64,000 nucleotides of DNA, taken from positions 806,001 to 870,000 of the forward strand of contig CAWKKW010000005.1 of the NCBI GenBank assembly GCA_963850345.1, in the 5' to 3' direction. Under the pieces are notes generated by a model. The model made no database searches and was not told where the DNA came from. It saw nothing but the letters and a program-made list of their open reading frames with translations. Source of the DNA: CAWKKW01 sp963850345 (GTDB lineage Bacteria; Acidobacteriota; Terriglobia; Terriglobales; Acidobacteriaceae). Of this stretch, positions 50,456-59,761 are shown piece by piece (the first letter of the stretch is position 1; every line of letters begins with the position of its first letter). The position numbers and the translations under genes are program-made.

Positions 50456-51538
50456 TTAGCGCTGGATGCGGGCGGAGCCGCCCTTCGCCAGAGCCCTAAC
50501 CTGATCGAGGGTTGCCATGGTGGTATCGCCGGGGAAACTGGTGAGCAGCGCGCCATGGGCCCAGCCGAGCTTGACGGCCTCTTGTGGCGCTTCGCCGGCT
50601 AGCAAGCCATAGAACAAGCCAGCGGCAAAGCCATCGCCGCCGCCGACGCGATCGAGCACGTCCAGTTCGATGGTGGGAGCGACGTGGTGTTCGCCATTGA
50701 TCCAGGCGACGGCACTCCAACTGTGACGATTGGTGGAATGCACTTCGCGCAGCGTGGTGGCGACAATCTTAACCTGCGCGTGCTTCTTAACCACGTTGCC
50801 GATCATGCCGAAGAAGTGTTCGGGGTCGAGCTTGGATTTCGCGGCGACCTCCGGCCCGGGAATGCCGAGGCCCTTCTGGAGATCCTCTTCATTGCCGACC
50901 AGCACGTCGACGTTTTGCACGATGCGGTCGATGACCTCGACGGCGCGTTCATTGCCGCCCTGCACCTTCCAGAGCTTCTCGCGGAAGTTGAGATCAAAGG
51001 AGGTGACCGCGCCGGCGGCTTTGGCTTCGCGCATGCCTTCAATGGCGAGTTCGGCGCTGTTGGCGGAGAGCGCGGCGAAGATGCCGCCGGAGTGAAACCA
51101 GCGCACGCCATTAGAGAAGATGGCCTTCCAATCCACGTCGCCGGGCTTCATCTGCGCGGCAGCCTCGTTGCAACGGTTGTAGAAGACGACCGGCGGGCGC
51201 ACACCCTGGCCTCGGTCGCTATACACAGTGGCCATGTTCGGGCCGGATACGCCGTCATGTTCGAAGCGCTTATAGAAGGGCTGCACGCCCATAGCGCGCA
51301 CGCGTTCGGCGATAAGGTCGCCGATGGGATAGTCGACCATGGCGGAGACGATGCCGGTGCGCATTCCAAAACAGTCGGAGAGATTGGCGGCTACATTGAA
51401 CTCGCCGCCGCTGACGTGGATGCGGCATTCGGCTGCCTTGCGGAAGGGGATGACACCGGGATCGAGGCGGTGCACCAACGCACCCAGAGATAGAAAATCC
51501 AACTCGGCATTTTGGGGGAAGGTCAATCCGGAACTCAA
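50456..51538 (-). CDS. kdgK: PfkB-family sugar kinase (2-keto-3-deoxygluconate kinase-like)
   Basis: A 360-residue ribokinase-fold enzyme. SGGEFNVAANLS is the substrate-binding N-terminal signature, SFDLNFREKLW resembles the KdgK-type central strand, and LDVLDRVGGGDGFAAGLFYG is the PfkB signature with the catalytic Asp and anion hole. Phosphorylation of 2-keto-3-deoxygluconate is the best guess, from the DLNFREKLW-type sequence; other sugar acids are possible. No aldolase is adjacent. Start is TTG at 51538 with AGGAG seven bases upstream. Confidence 0.82.
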   Translation of the reverse strand: MSSGLTFPQNAELDFLSLGALVHRLDPGVIPFRKAAECRIHVSGGEFNVAANLSDCFGMRTGIVSAMVDYPIGDLIAERVRAMGVQPFYKRFEHDGVSGPNMATVYSDRGQGVRPPVVFYNRCNEAAAQMKPGDVDWKAIFSNGVRWFHSGGIFAALSANSAELAIEGMREAKAAGAVTSFDLNFREKLWKVQGGNERAVEVIDRIVQNVDVLVGNEEDLQKGLGIPGPEVAAKSKLDPEHFFGMIGNVVKKHAQVKIVATTLREVHSTNRHSWSAVAWINGEHHVAPTIELDVLDRVGGGDGFAAGLFYGLLAGEAPQEAVKLGWAHGALLTSFPGDTTMATLDQVRALAKGGSARIQR

Positions 51539-51613
51539 GGTTCTTCTCCTGATGGGTGAGAGGCGCGACGAGTAGATCGATGTTGCGCGCGATCTCTTAG
51601 TGTATTCGAAACG

Positions 51614-52516
51614 TTACTTGCTTTGACTGGCGGCCAGTTGCTTCACATCGTTGAGCAGTTGCGCGGGGTCCCAATCGTTGGTTGGATACCAGCGAAAGAC
51701 TTTGCCATCGGGACCGATGATCACGGTCGAGAGCGAGTGGGTGATGGTCTTGTCTTGTTCCGGGGTGACACCGATGACGAAGAATTTGGTCATCGCCGCG
51801 AGTTCGGTCTTGGGTGGAGCGGCGAAGTCCCAGTGGGAAAAAGTCTCTTTGGTATAGCGGCCGGTGTAGGCGCCGCCGTAGCTGCGCAGCACCTCAGGCG
51901 TGTCGTAGTCAGGATCAAAGCTGACGCTGAGCAGGTGGGTCCTGGCGTAGAGCGCGGGGTCCTTGGCCAGTTCAGTATCGATCTTGGCGAAGTTGCGGCT
52001 CATGCGTACGCAGAACTCTGGGAGCGGACATCGCGTGTAGATGAAGGTGAGCAGCAGAATCTTGCCGCGGAACTGGTCGAGGTGAACGAGCTTTCCGCTC
52101 TGATTGACGAGCTTGAAATTTGGCACCGCATCGCCGGGGCTGAGCGGATGGTAGAAGACCGGAGGCTTGTAGTCCGGCTGACCCTGGTCGGTCACGACGA
52201 TCTGGTCGAGTACGTCCTGGTCGGGAGTGATGAAGAGCGTGGCGGTGATCTGATCGCCGGGATGTAGTTCGCTGAGGAGTGCCGGATTTTTGAGGCGGTA
52301 GGGCATAGTCATCGCGTCCATGAACCCTGGGATCGTTGCCGCGTCCAGGGTGACCTGGCCATGAGCGGGATCGGTCGAGACAACTTTGCCGCGAACCGGA
52401 TACTGCTTGCCCGCAGGCGTTTCGGATTTGGCGGGAGCATGCGGCGAACAGCCGCAAGTGGCTGAAATGAGGAGTGTGGTTGCGAACAGGAGCGGTAGGG
52501 GCGGGAGACGTCTCAC
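51614..52516 (-). CDS. CusF-like domain fused to SCO/SenC copper chaperone-like protein
   Basis: An exported 300-residue protein. A signal peptide (about 1-23) ends in a Cys-containing segment that is not a perfect lipobox, so lipid attachment is uncertain. Residues about 40-100 resemble the CusF/YP-like copper-binding barrel (VRGKVVSTDPAHGQVTLDA, MDAMTMPYRLKNP). Residues about 125-295 are the SCO thioredoxin fold with TFIYTRCPLPEFC (metal Cys residues, spacing CxxxxxC) and a later conserved His in THSLSTVIIGPDG. SCO proteins help build the CuA centre of cytochrome oxidase or act as thiol reductases. No oxidase genes are adjacent. Its start lies 23 bases from the start of the divergent nuclease gene. 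Confidence 0.9.
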   Translation of the reverse strand: MRRLPPLPLLFATTLLISATCGCSPHAPAKSETPAGKQYPVRGKVVSTDPAHGQVTLDAATIPGFMDAMTMPYRLKNPALLSELHPGDQITATLFITPDQDVLDQIVVTDQGQPDYKPPVFYHPLSPGDAVPNFKLVNQSGKLVHLDQFRGKILLLTFIYTRCPLPEFCVRMSRNFAKIDTELAKDPALYARTHLLSVSFDPDYDTPEVLRSYGGAYTGRYTKETFSHWDFAAPPKTELAAMTKFFVIGVTPEQDKTITHSLSTVIIGPDGKVFRWYPTNDWDPAQLLNDVKQLAASQSK

Positions 52517-52539
52517 GAACCAGTTTACACTTCAGACGA

Positions 52540-55386
52540 GTGAACCTTTTCGATAGTCCCGGCCCTGGTGTTGCGCGGAATTCTCTACCGCACGGGGTCG
52601 CGGTGTGCCTGAGCCGTGGAGGCGTAGTGGTCTGCGGCAACGCGCGGGCGGCGCGGTCTCTGCGGATCGCGCATTCGGAACAGCAGCGGCAACAAGGGCT
52701 GGAAGCATGGACGACCCCGCGCATCTTCGATTGGGACGGATGGCTCAGCACGCTCTGGCGGGAACACCTGCTGATGAGCCCGACAGCGCCGCTGCTGCTC
52801 TCAGGCCTGCAGGAGAGAGCGACGTGGGAACGCATTCTTCGCGAGCATGGCGAGGGTGCCCTGGTGGTCTCGGCGGCGGGCATGGCGGAGTTGGCACAGC
52901 AGGCCTACCACCTGCTCAGCCGCTATCGTTGCCAGGGCGAGCGGGAACGATCGTGGGAGTATGCCGGCCTGGGCGATGCTGAGGCGTTTCGGCGATGGTC
53001 GGTGGTCTTTGACCAGGAGTGCCGCAAACATCGCTGGATGAGCCGGAGTGGCCTGGAGAACTTGATCGCCGCCAGCCTGCGAGCGCAGACGATCAAGACA
53101 GCGCAGGAGATTTTGCTGGTGGGATTTGACCGGCTCACTCCCATGCAGAACGCGCTGCTGGAAACTCTTCAGGCGTTGGGTGCGGGGGTGAGTTCGCTGG
53201 ATCAGAGAGCAGGCGAGCACGCAGGGACGCGGCGGTTGGTGGAGGCAGCCGATCTGCGCGATGAGATCGCCACGTGCGCGTGGTGGGCGCGGAGGCAACT
53301 CGAGCAAAATTCAGACGCACGCATCGGAGTCATTGTTCCGGACGTGAATGCGGTGCGCGGCGAGGTCTCGCGGGCCTTTCGGCGGGTGCTGCTGCCGGAG
53401 GCGTTAGGGTTAGAACCCGCGCCGCTGCCGTTTGAATTCTCCTTGGGAATGGCGCTGGAGACTGCGCCTGTGGTGAAGGCCGCGTTGCTCTTCCTGCGCT
53501 GGCTCGACGCACCGTTGGCAGAGGAAGAAGTCACTTGGCTGGCGCTCTCCGGCTTTTTCGGACAACGGGGCGAGACTCGCGAGACCGGTCTGAGCCGGCT
53601 GGCGCAATTTGATGCGGAGATGCGGCGGCTGGGCGGTTGGCAACCCGAGATCCCGATGGAGAGCTGGTTGCGCAGGACTCCGCGCAACGCAGGCGAGGAA
53701 GCATGGCAGTTGCGCAATCGCTGGAAAGCGGCGCGAGAAGCAGGCATGGCCAACGGCGTGGGGCACAGGTCGCGCACCTTTGCGGAGTGGGCGCAGGTTG
53801 CGCACGGCACGCTCTCGCGCGCAGGTTGGGCGAGTGCGGCCAAGCCGGACAGCGTCGAATTTCAGGCCATTCGGCGGTGGGAGCGGTTGCTGGACGATGT
53901 GGCGGCGCTCGCGTTTGACGATCGGCGCGCGGAGTATCGTGATTTCGTAGCAGTGTTGAGTACAGAAGCCGGCAAGACGATCTTTTCGCCGCAGTCCCAG
54001 GGCGCGCCGGTACAGATCATGGGCGTGCTCGAGTCTGCGGGACAGAGTTTCCACGCGGTCTGGTTCCTGGGTGCGGACGACACGCAATGGCCTGCGCCGG
54101 GGCGGCCTCATCCGCTGATTCCGATTGCGATCCAGCGGGCAGCGGAGATGCCTCACGCCACTCCTGAAACGGACTGGCGGCTGACGCAGACGATCACGCA
54201 TCGCGTTGCGAGCAGCGCGGGCGATTGCGTCTTCAGCTATGCGAGGCAGAACCAGGAGGGGTTGGTGCGGCCATCTCCGCTGCTGGCGGAGATCTTTGGC
54301 GAGAACTCAATCGCCACTCCCGCCGAGATACTGCGGAGCGAACTGCAAGTGGCGCCGGTGCCTCGGCGCGTCCCGCGCACCAGCGAGGAGATTGACACCT
54401 CGTCTGTTACGTGGCCCGCGGAGCTGATCGCCGGCGGGGCCAACGTGTTGAAGTCCCAGGCGGCATGCCCGTTTCAGGCCTTTGCCACGCGGCGTCTGCG
54501 CGCCAAAGAGCTGGATCGCGCGGAGTGGGGGCTCACGGCGGCGGAAAAGGGGAAACTACTGCATTCGGTTCTCGAGCAGGTTTGGTCGGAAACGACCGAC
54601 CGGGACTGGCGCCTGATGACGCGCGATGATCTGGTAACAGCGACGCGCACAGATCGCCTCGCATCCATCCTTGAGCACCATGTAGAGCAGGCACTGAATG
54701 GTTGGCGTGATCCAGAGAATGCGTGGATGCAAGCGTATCTCGAGGCGGAGAAGCGGCGCATGCTGGAGCTGCTGACGCAGTGGTTTGAAGTCGAAGCTCG
54801 ACGGCCAGCCTTTGAGGTGAAGGCGTGCGAGCAGACGCTGCCTGACGTCGAGGTGGGAGCGTTGCGACTCAAGTTGCGGGTCGATCGCGTCGACCAGTTA
54901 AGGAATGGCGGGTTGTTGCTGCTGGATTACAAGACGGGTGAGGTGGCCACGTCCGCGTGGAAGGGCGCACGACCGGGAGAACCACAGCTTCCCTTGTACG
55001 CCGCGTATGGAAATGTAGGCGATCTGCGCGGTGTGCTCTTCGCGCAGATTCGAGCGGGCAAGGCAGGATTTGTCGGTCACGTGAACGATGCGGTCGGCAT
55101 GCTCGACGCGAGCCTGACGAAATCGAGCGCGTTAATGAAGTACCCCTTCGAAGTGGGCATGATGAAGGAGTGGGCGGCCGCGTTGCGCGAGTTAGCGGAG
55201 GAGTTTTTGCGCGGCGAAGCAGCCGTCATGCCGAGGCTTTACCCGAAGACCTGCGAATTTTGTCCGCTGCCGGCGTTGTGCCGTGTTCGCGAGACCGGGA
55301 TCCCGCTGCAAGCTGCCGCGATCAATGGCGAGAGCTTGCATGAAAAGGGCGACGAGACCAACAGCGGCTCGGAGCCGGACCTATGA
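52540..55386 (+). CDS. AddB-like PD-(D/E)XK nuclease of a helicase-nuclease pair
   Basis: A protein of about 948 residues in the group of AddB/RecB-nuclease-like DNA repair proteins paired with UvrD-type helicases. The N-terminal half is a helicase-like fold without a clear Walker A. The C-terminus has the nuclease core LLLLDYKTGEV, and Cys residues in SQAACPFQAF and KTCEFCPLPALCR look like the AddB 4Fe-4S clamp. It is coupled to the next gene by an ATGA overlap. The start is uncertain: the frame is open from 52474, and GTG 52540 fits the VVVCGNARAARSL-type N-terminus seen in relatives, but neither has a Shine-Dalgarno. Confidence 0.85.
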   Translation: MNLFDSPGPGVARNSLPHGVAVCLSRGGVVVCGNARAARSLRIAHSEQQRQQGLEAWTTPRIFDWDGWLSTLWREHLLMSPTAPLLLSGLQERATWERILREHGEGALVVSAAGMAELAQQAYHLLSRYRCQGERERSWEYAGLGDAEAFRRWSVVFDQECRKHRWMSRSGLENLIAASLRAQTIKTAQEILLVGFDRLTPMQNALLETLQALGAGVSSLDQRAGEHAGTRRLVEAADLRDEIATCAWWARRQLEQNSDARIGVIVPDVNAVRGEVSRAFRRVLLPEALGLEPAPLPFEFSLGMALETAPVVKAALLFLRWLDAPLAEEEVTWLALSGFFGQRGETRETGLSRLAQFDAEMRRLGGWQPEIPMESWLRRTPRNAGEEAWQLRNRWKAAREAGMANGVGHRSRTFAEWAQVAHGTLSRAGWASAAKPDSVEFQAIRRWERLLDDVAALAFDDRRAEYRDFVAVLSTEAGKTIFSPQSQGAPVQIMGVLESAGQSFHAVWFLGADDTQWPAPGRPHPLIPIAIQRAAEMPHATPETDWRLTQTITHRVASSAGDCVFSYARQNQEGLVRPSPLLAEIFGENSIATPAEILRSELQVAPVPRRVPRTSEEIDTSSVTWPAELIAGGANVLKSQAACPFQAFATRRLRAKELDRAEWGLTAAEKGKLLHSVLEQVWSETTDRDWRLMTRDDLVTATRTDRLASILEHHVEQALNGWRDPENAWMQAYLEAEKRRMLELLTQWFEVEARRPAFEVKACEQTLPDVEVGALRLKLRVDRVDQLRNGGLLLLDYKTGEVATSAWKGARPGEPQLPLYAAYGNVGDLRGVLFAQIRAGKAGFVGHVNDAVGMLDASLTKSSALMKYPFEVGMMKEWAAALRELAEEFLRGEAAVMPRLYPKTCEFCPLPALCRVRETGIPLQAAAINGESLHEKGDETNSGSEPDL

Positions 55387-58300
55387 CGCGCCGACTGCAG
55401 GAAGCCCCCGTCGATCAGCAGGCCCGCGAACAGGCGCTGGATATTACTTCGTCGTATATCGTGCAGGCTCCGGCGGGTTCGGGCAAGACGGAGTTGCTGA
55501 CGCAGCGCTTTCTCAAGCTGCTCACGGTGGTCGATGAGCCGGAGCAGGTGCTGGCGATTACGTTCACCAAGGCGGCGACAGCGGAGATGCGGAAGCGCGT
55601 GCTCGACTGGCTGGAGCAGGCACAGCGCGGAGGCGCGGAAGGAGAGGAGGACTCGACTTCGCTGAGCCTTTCGCGGGAGGTGCTGCGGCATTCGCAACAG
55701 CGGCAGTGGCATTTGCTGGAGCAGCCGCAACGGCTAAATATTCAAACCATCGATTCGCTCTGCCTGGCGATTGCGCACCGTACGCCGCTGCTCTCGCGGT
55801 TGGGAGGAACGCTCAGTCCAACAGAGATTGCGGAACCGATGTATGCGCTGGCGGCGCGGCGAACGCTGCAGCGGCTGGGCGGGGACCGGTCTCAACTGAA
55901 TGCCGCGATTGAGGCGCTATTGCGCGTGCGCGACAACAACCTGCGCGATTGCGAGGCACTGATTGCGGAGATGCTGAGCCAGCGCGACCAGTGGCAATTC
56001 GCGTTTCCGCTGAATCGCGAGACGGAGGATTGGGATGAGGTGCGCGCGAGGCTGGAGCGGCCGTTCCGTCAGGAGATCCGGCGAGTGCTCGAGAAGGCGC
56101 ACGAGCTTTTTTCGCGGGAGCCGCAGTTAGTGAAGGAGCTGCTGGAGCTTGCAGATTATGCGTGCAATGGGCCAGACCTGACGAACCCTATTCGATTGCT
56201 CGCGGGTTTGAGGCGATTACCGCACCCTTCAGAAGATTTCGTTCAGCACTGGGAGTGCGTGACGGATTTCCTTCTGACTAAAGGGAATACCTGGCTTAAG
56301 AGTTTGACGAAGCTGAATGGGTTTGGCGTAATTGGAAGCGCCAAGAATGCGCCGGATAGAAGACGCAAGGATCAGATGCTGCGTTTACTTCGGCACCTCC
56401 AAACAGTCCCGGGATTGCTCGAAACCTTGTGCGCAATTCGGGGACTGCCGACGCCGCGCTACGACGAAACCCAGTGGGAGTTGCTCCGGCACATCTTCAC
56501 CGCGTTGCTCTACGCGATGGGCGAGTTGAAGGTGGTATTCGCGGAACGCAACGAGGTGGATTTTGTGGAGCTCGGTCTTGCGGCGGATACGGTGTTGCGC
56601 GCTTCCGATCCGCTCTCGCCCGACGCACCTAGCGATCTTGCGCTCGCGTTAAGCGATCGTGTGCGGCACCTGTTGATCGACGAATTTCAAGATACGTCAC
56701 GACGTCAGTACGAATTGCTGCGATCGCTAGTGCGCGGCTGGGAGGGCGGGGACGGGCGCACGTGTTTCCTGGTCGGCGATCCGATGCAGTCCATTTATTT
56801 GTTTCGGCAGGCGGAGGTCGAGTTGTTCCGGCGATTGCAGCAGCGGGGTCTGGAGGGAGATGGCACGCTGCTGGAATTTGACACGCTGCAACTGGAGACA
56901 AACTTCCGCAGCGACAGAGGCGTAGTCGATCCGCTGAACACCATGTTCGACGCGGTGTTCGGCGAGAACCAAGGGGCGTCGGGTGTGCAGTTTACGCCTT
57001 CAGTGGCCAAGGAAGACACTCCTGAAGCGAACGCCGTTCACATCCATACCGAATTTGTACCTACAACTGCGACCACTTCGCGAGAAGAAAAGGCGGCTGC
57101 ACGACAACGTGAGGCGATGCAGGTGGTCGAGATCGTGGAGCGGCATCTGCCTGAAGCGGAACGGGCCATGAAGAGTGGTGAAGAGTTCACCATTGCGGTG
57201 CTGGTGCGGGCGAAGGCACACCTGGCATTGATCTCGGAGGCATTTCGTAACCGCGGCATAGCGTATCGCTCGATTGAGCTGGAGACGCTGAATGACCGGC
57301 AGGAGATTCTCGACCTGGTAGCGCTTACGCGTGCGCTGGTGCATCCGGCAGACCGGGTGGCGTGGCTCTCGGTGTTGCGCGCGCCGTGGTGCGGGCTCGC
57401 GTTAGCGGACCTGCATGCGCTGGCCGGCAACGACGCATACGAGACGGATCAGGCGAGCGTGCTCGAGTTGCTCGAGGCCCGAATGGAGCAGCTGAGCGCC
57501 GACGGTCGGGCGCGGGCACAGCGCGTGCATTCGATTTTGAAAGAAGCGTTGCGAGTGCGATACCGGCAATCCGCGTCGCCGTCGTTCAGTTCCTGGGTGG
57601 AGCGCACGTGGCAGAGCCTGGGTGGGGCGGATTGCGTGGACGCTGCGGGCTACGAGAATGCGCAAGCCTTCTTCCGCATGCTCGACACGATGGCGCCGGA
57701 TGGTATCGATGCGCTGGGCGTGGGATTGGAAGAGCAGCTCACGCGGCTCTTCGCGCTTCCCGATCCTGACACGAGTGCACGGGCCGGCGTGCAGTTGATG
57801 ACCATTCACAAGGCGAAAGGGCTGGGGTTCAACGTAGTGATCGTACCGGGGCTGGAGAGGGCGACGCTCGGGGACCGTCCGTCGCTGGTGTGCTGGCTCG
57901 AACGCGTTCCTCCTACAGGATCGACCGAGCAGATCGGCGAGATGCTGGTGGCTCCCATCGGCTCCAAAGGCTATGATGCGCATCGCCTGTATCAATGGGT
58001 GCAGCGGCAAAAGGAGCGGGGCGAGGTGGAGGAGCGTAAACGGCTGCTGTATGTGGCCTGCACGCGGGCCCGGCAGGAGTTGCACCTGTTGGGAACGGCG
58101 ACGGTGAACACCAGGGGCGAAGCGACGCCCGGAGACTCCAAGAGTCTACTGGCAACCGCCTGGCCGGCAGTTGCTGCGCGATTTGTAACAGCCTTGGATG
58201 CAAAGAAGGATGCGATCAAACCTGCGGCGCAGGGGCAGTTGCTGCAGATGCCCTCGCCGCATGAGGATCAGGAAGAGGTCGAAGGCGATGTGGACCTGGC

Positions 58301-59033
58301 CGCGGTGGGAGAAGAACCCGAGCTTGCCAGCGGCAGTACGGCCTTACCGCCGCTGACGGTGCGTCGACTTCCGCTGGAGGCGCGAGAGACTGCCAGCGCC
58401 AAGAACGTAACCGTGTCTGCTGCAATGACGCTTACCGAGCAGGACGAACAGGAGTTATACCAGCGGCCGGATGCTTCGCGGGAATCGCGCGCACTGGGCA
58501 CGGCCATTCATGCGCTGTTTGAGAAGGCGGCCAAGATGCTGGAGCGGATGCCGGCCGAGGAATTACGGAGCTCACTCGCTCCCTGGCGGCAAGTTGCGCG
58601 GTCGATTCTGCGCAACCAGGGTGTGGCGATGGGACGGGTGGAAGAGAATGCCGAGCATGCGATGGGCGCCTTACAAGCGGCCCTCTCCGATCCGCAGGGT
58701 ATCTGGATTTTGAGCCCTCATCCGCAGGCGCAGTCGGAGACGTCGTGGACTGGATGGCTGGATGGGTCGGTGCGGACCTTGCGTGTCGATCGGATCTTCA
58801 GAGGCGGCGGTGAGCCGATGACTGAAGGCGACGACTGTGTCTGGATCGTGGACTATAAGACGGCATATCGCGAGAACGACATTGAGGAGTTTTTGCGAAA
58901 AGAACGCGAGCGGTATGAGGAACAGTTGCAGTCGTATGGCCGGGTGTTACGCATGGCGCGCGGCGGCACGTTCGATCTGCGCCTCGCGCTCTATTACCCG
59001 CTGCTGGGGCGGCTGAAACACTGGACAGCGTGA
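55383..59033 (+). CDS. AddA-like UvrD/Rep helicase with C-terminal nuclease
   Basis: A 1216-residue superfamily 1 helicase-nuclease that processes double-strand ends. Motif I is VQAPAGSGKTELLTQR (about 27-42), with AITFTKAATAEM (Ia) and LLIDEFQDTSRRQYELL (motif II); LVGDPMQSIYLFRQAEV (motif III) and TIHKAKGLGFNVVIVPG (motif V) follow. The C-terminus holds the RecB-type nuclease motif WIVDYKTAYREND (about 1153-1165), with a preceding GTAIHALFE His. With the upstream AddB-like gene it forms an AddAB-type complex for recombinational repair. Chi recognition and exact properties are unknown. Confidence 0.92.
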   Translation: MTRRLQEAPVDQQAREQALDITSSYIVQAPAGSGKTELLTQRFLKLLTVVDEPEQVLAITFTKAATAEMRKRVLDWLEQAQRGGAEGEEDSTSLSLSREVLRHSQQRQWHLLEQPQRLNIQTIDSLCLAIAHRTPLLSRLGGTLSPTEIAEPMYALAARRTLQRLGGDRSQLNAAIEALLRVRDNNLRDCEALIAEMLSQRDQWQFAFPLNRETEDWDEVRARLERPFRQEIRRVLEKAHELFSREPQLVKELLELADYACNGPDLTNPIRLLAGLRRLPHPSEDFVQHWECVTDFLLTKGNTWLKSLTKLNGFGVIGSAKNAPDRRRKDQMLRLLRHLQTVPGLLETLCAIRGLPTPRYDETQWELLRHIFTALLYAMGELKVVFAERNEVDFVELGLAADTVLRASDPLSPDAPSDLALALSDRVRHLLIDEFQDTSRRQYELLRSLVRGWEGGDGRTCFLVGDPMQSIYLFRQAEVELFRRLQQRGLEGDGTLLEFDTLQLETNFRSDRGVVDPLNTMFDAVFGENQGASGVQFTPSVAKEDTPEANAVHIHTEFVPTTATTSREEKAAARQREAMQVVEIVERHLPEAERAMKSGEEFTIAVLVRAKAHLALISEAFRNRGIAYRSIELETLNDRQEILDLVALTRALVHPADRVAWLSVLRAPWCGLALADLHALAGNDAYETDQASVLELLEARMEQLSADGRARAQRVHSILKEALRVRYRQSASPSFSSWVERTWQSLGGADCVDAAGYENAQAFFRMLDTMAPDGIDALGVGLEEQLTRLFALPDPDTSARAGVQLMTIHKAKGLGFNVVIVPGLERATLGDRPSLVCWLERVPPTGSTEQIGEMLVAPIGSKGYDAHRLYQWVQRQKERGEVEERKRLLYVACTRARQELHLLGTATVNTRGEATPGDSKSLLATAWPAVAARFVTALDAKKDAIKPAAQGQLLQMPSPHEDQEEVEGDVDLAAVGEEPELASGSTALPPLTVRRLPLEARETASAKNVTVSAAMTLTEQDEQELYQRPDASRESRALGTAIHALFEKAAKMLERMPAEELRSSLAPWRQVARSILRNQGVAMGRVEENAEHAMGALQAALSDPQGIWILSPHPQAQSETSWTGWLDGSVRTLRVDRIFRGGGEPMTEGDDCVWIVDYKTAYRENDIEEFLRKERERYEEQLQSYGRVLRMARGGTFDLRLALYYPLLGRLKHWTA

Positions 59034-59062
59034 GATCCAGCGCAGCGATCTGAGTTACACGG

Positions 59063-59761
59063 CTAACGGCCGGGCGAAGTGCCCGCGGTACGCTGGCTGA
59101 CAGCGGAGTGATGACGCACATCGGCGCCCTGCACCCAGAAGATCACGTCTTCGGCGATGTTGGTGGCATGATCAGCGACGCGCTCGAGGCTGCGCGCAAT
59201 TACCAGCGAATTCAAAGCCTGCGGGCTGCACTCGGGCCGCTCCTTCATCACGTTCGAGAGCGCGAAAAACGCAGTCTCATTCAACTTATCGACCTGGTCG
59301 TCGAGCGATAGAACGGAGCGGGCCAGTTCGCCGTCTCCTTCAATGAATGCCTGAAGAGACTTGCGCACCATGGCTGCGGCGAGCGAGGCCATGCGCGGAA
59401 TGTCCACGGGCAGATCGACTACGGGATAGGTCTGCAGTTCTCTTACACGATCGCTGATACTGCGGGCTGAATCTCCCACGCGTTCCAGATCCGCATTGAT
59501 CTTGATGACCGCGAGAATGAAGCGGAGATCGATGGCCATCGGTTGTTCCATGGCGAGGATATCGAGCGCCATCTGATCGATCTCACGTTCCCATCGATTG
59601 ATGGAGAGTTCGCCACGATCCACCAGATCGCAGATCGAAAGATCACGAACGCGATAGGCCTCAATAGCGCGCTGAATGCCTTGTTCCGCCATGCCTGCCA
59701 TGACCAGCAGCTTTTCTTTAAGATCGTCGAGGCTTTGTTGAAAACGGAGTCGCACCATCAT
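59063..59761 (-). CDS. phoU: Phosphate-specific transport regulator
   Basis: PhoU links the Pst transporter to the PhoR sensor and restrains phosphate uptake when phosphate is plentiful. The 232-residue protein has two copies of the three-helix unit, with DRGELSINRWEREIDQMAL and a second DDQVDKLNETAFFAL, and the metal-binding-like DLERVGDSARSI and LERVADHATNIAEDV. It starts on an ATGA overlap with the pstB stop. Last gene of the pst operon. Confidence 0.95.
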   Translation of the reverse strand: MMVRLRFQQSLDDLKEKLLVMAGMAEQGIQRAIEAYRVRDLSICDLVDRGELSINRWEREIDQMALDILAMEQPMAIDLRFILAVIKINADLERVGDSARSISDRVRELQTYPVVDLPVDIPRMASLAAAMVRKSLQAFIEGDGELARSVLSLDDQVDKLNETAFFALSNVMKERPECSPQALNSLVIARSLERVADHATNIAEDVIFWVQGADVRHHSAVSQRTAGTSPGR

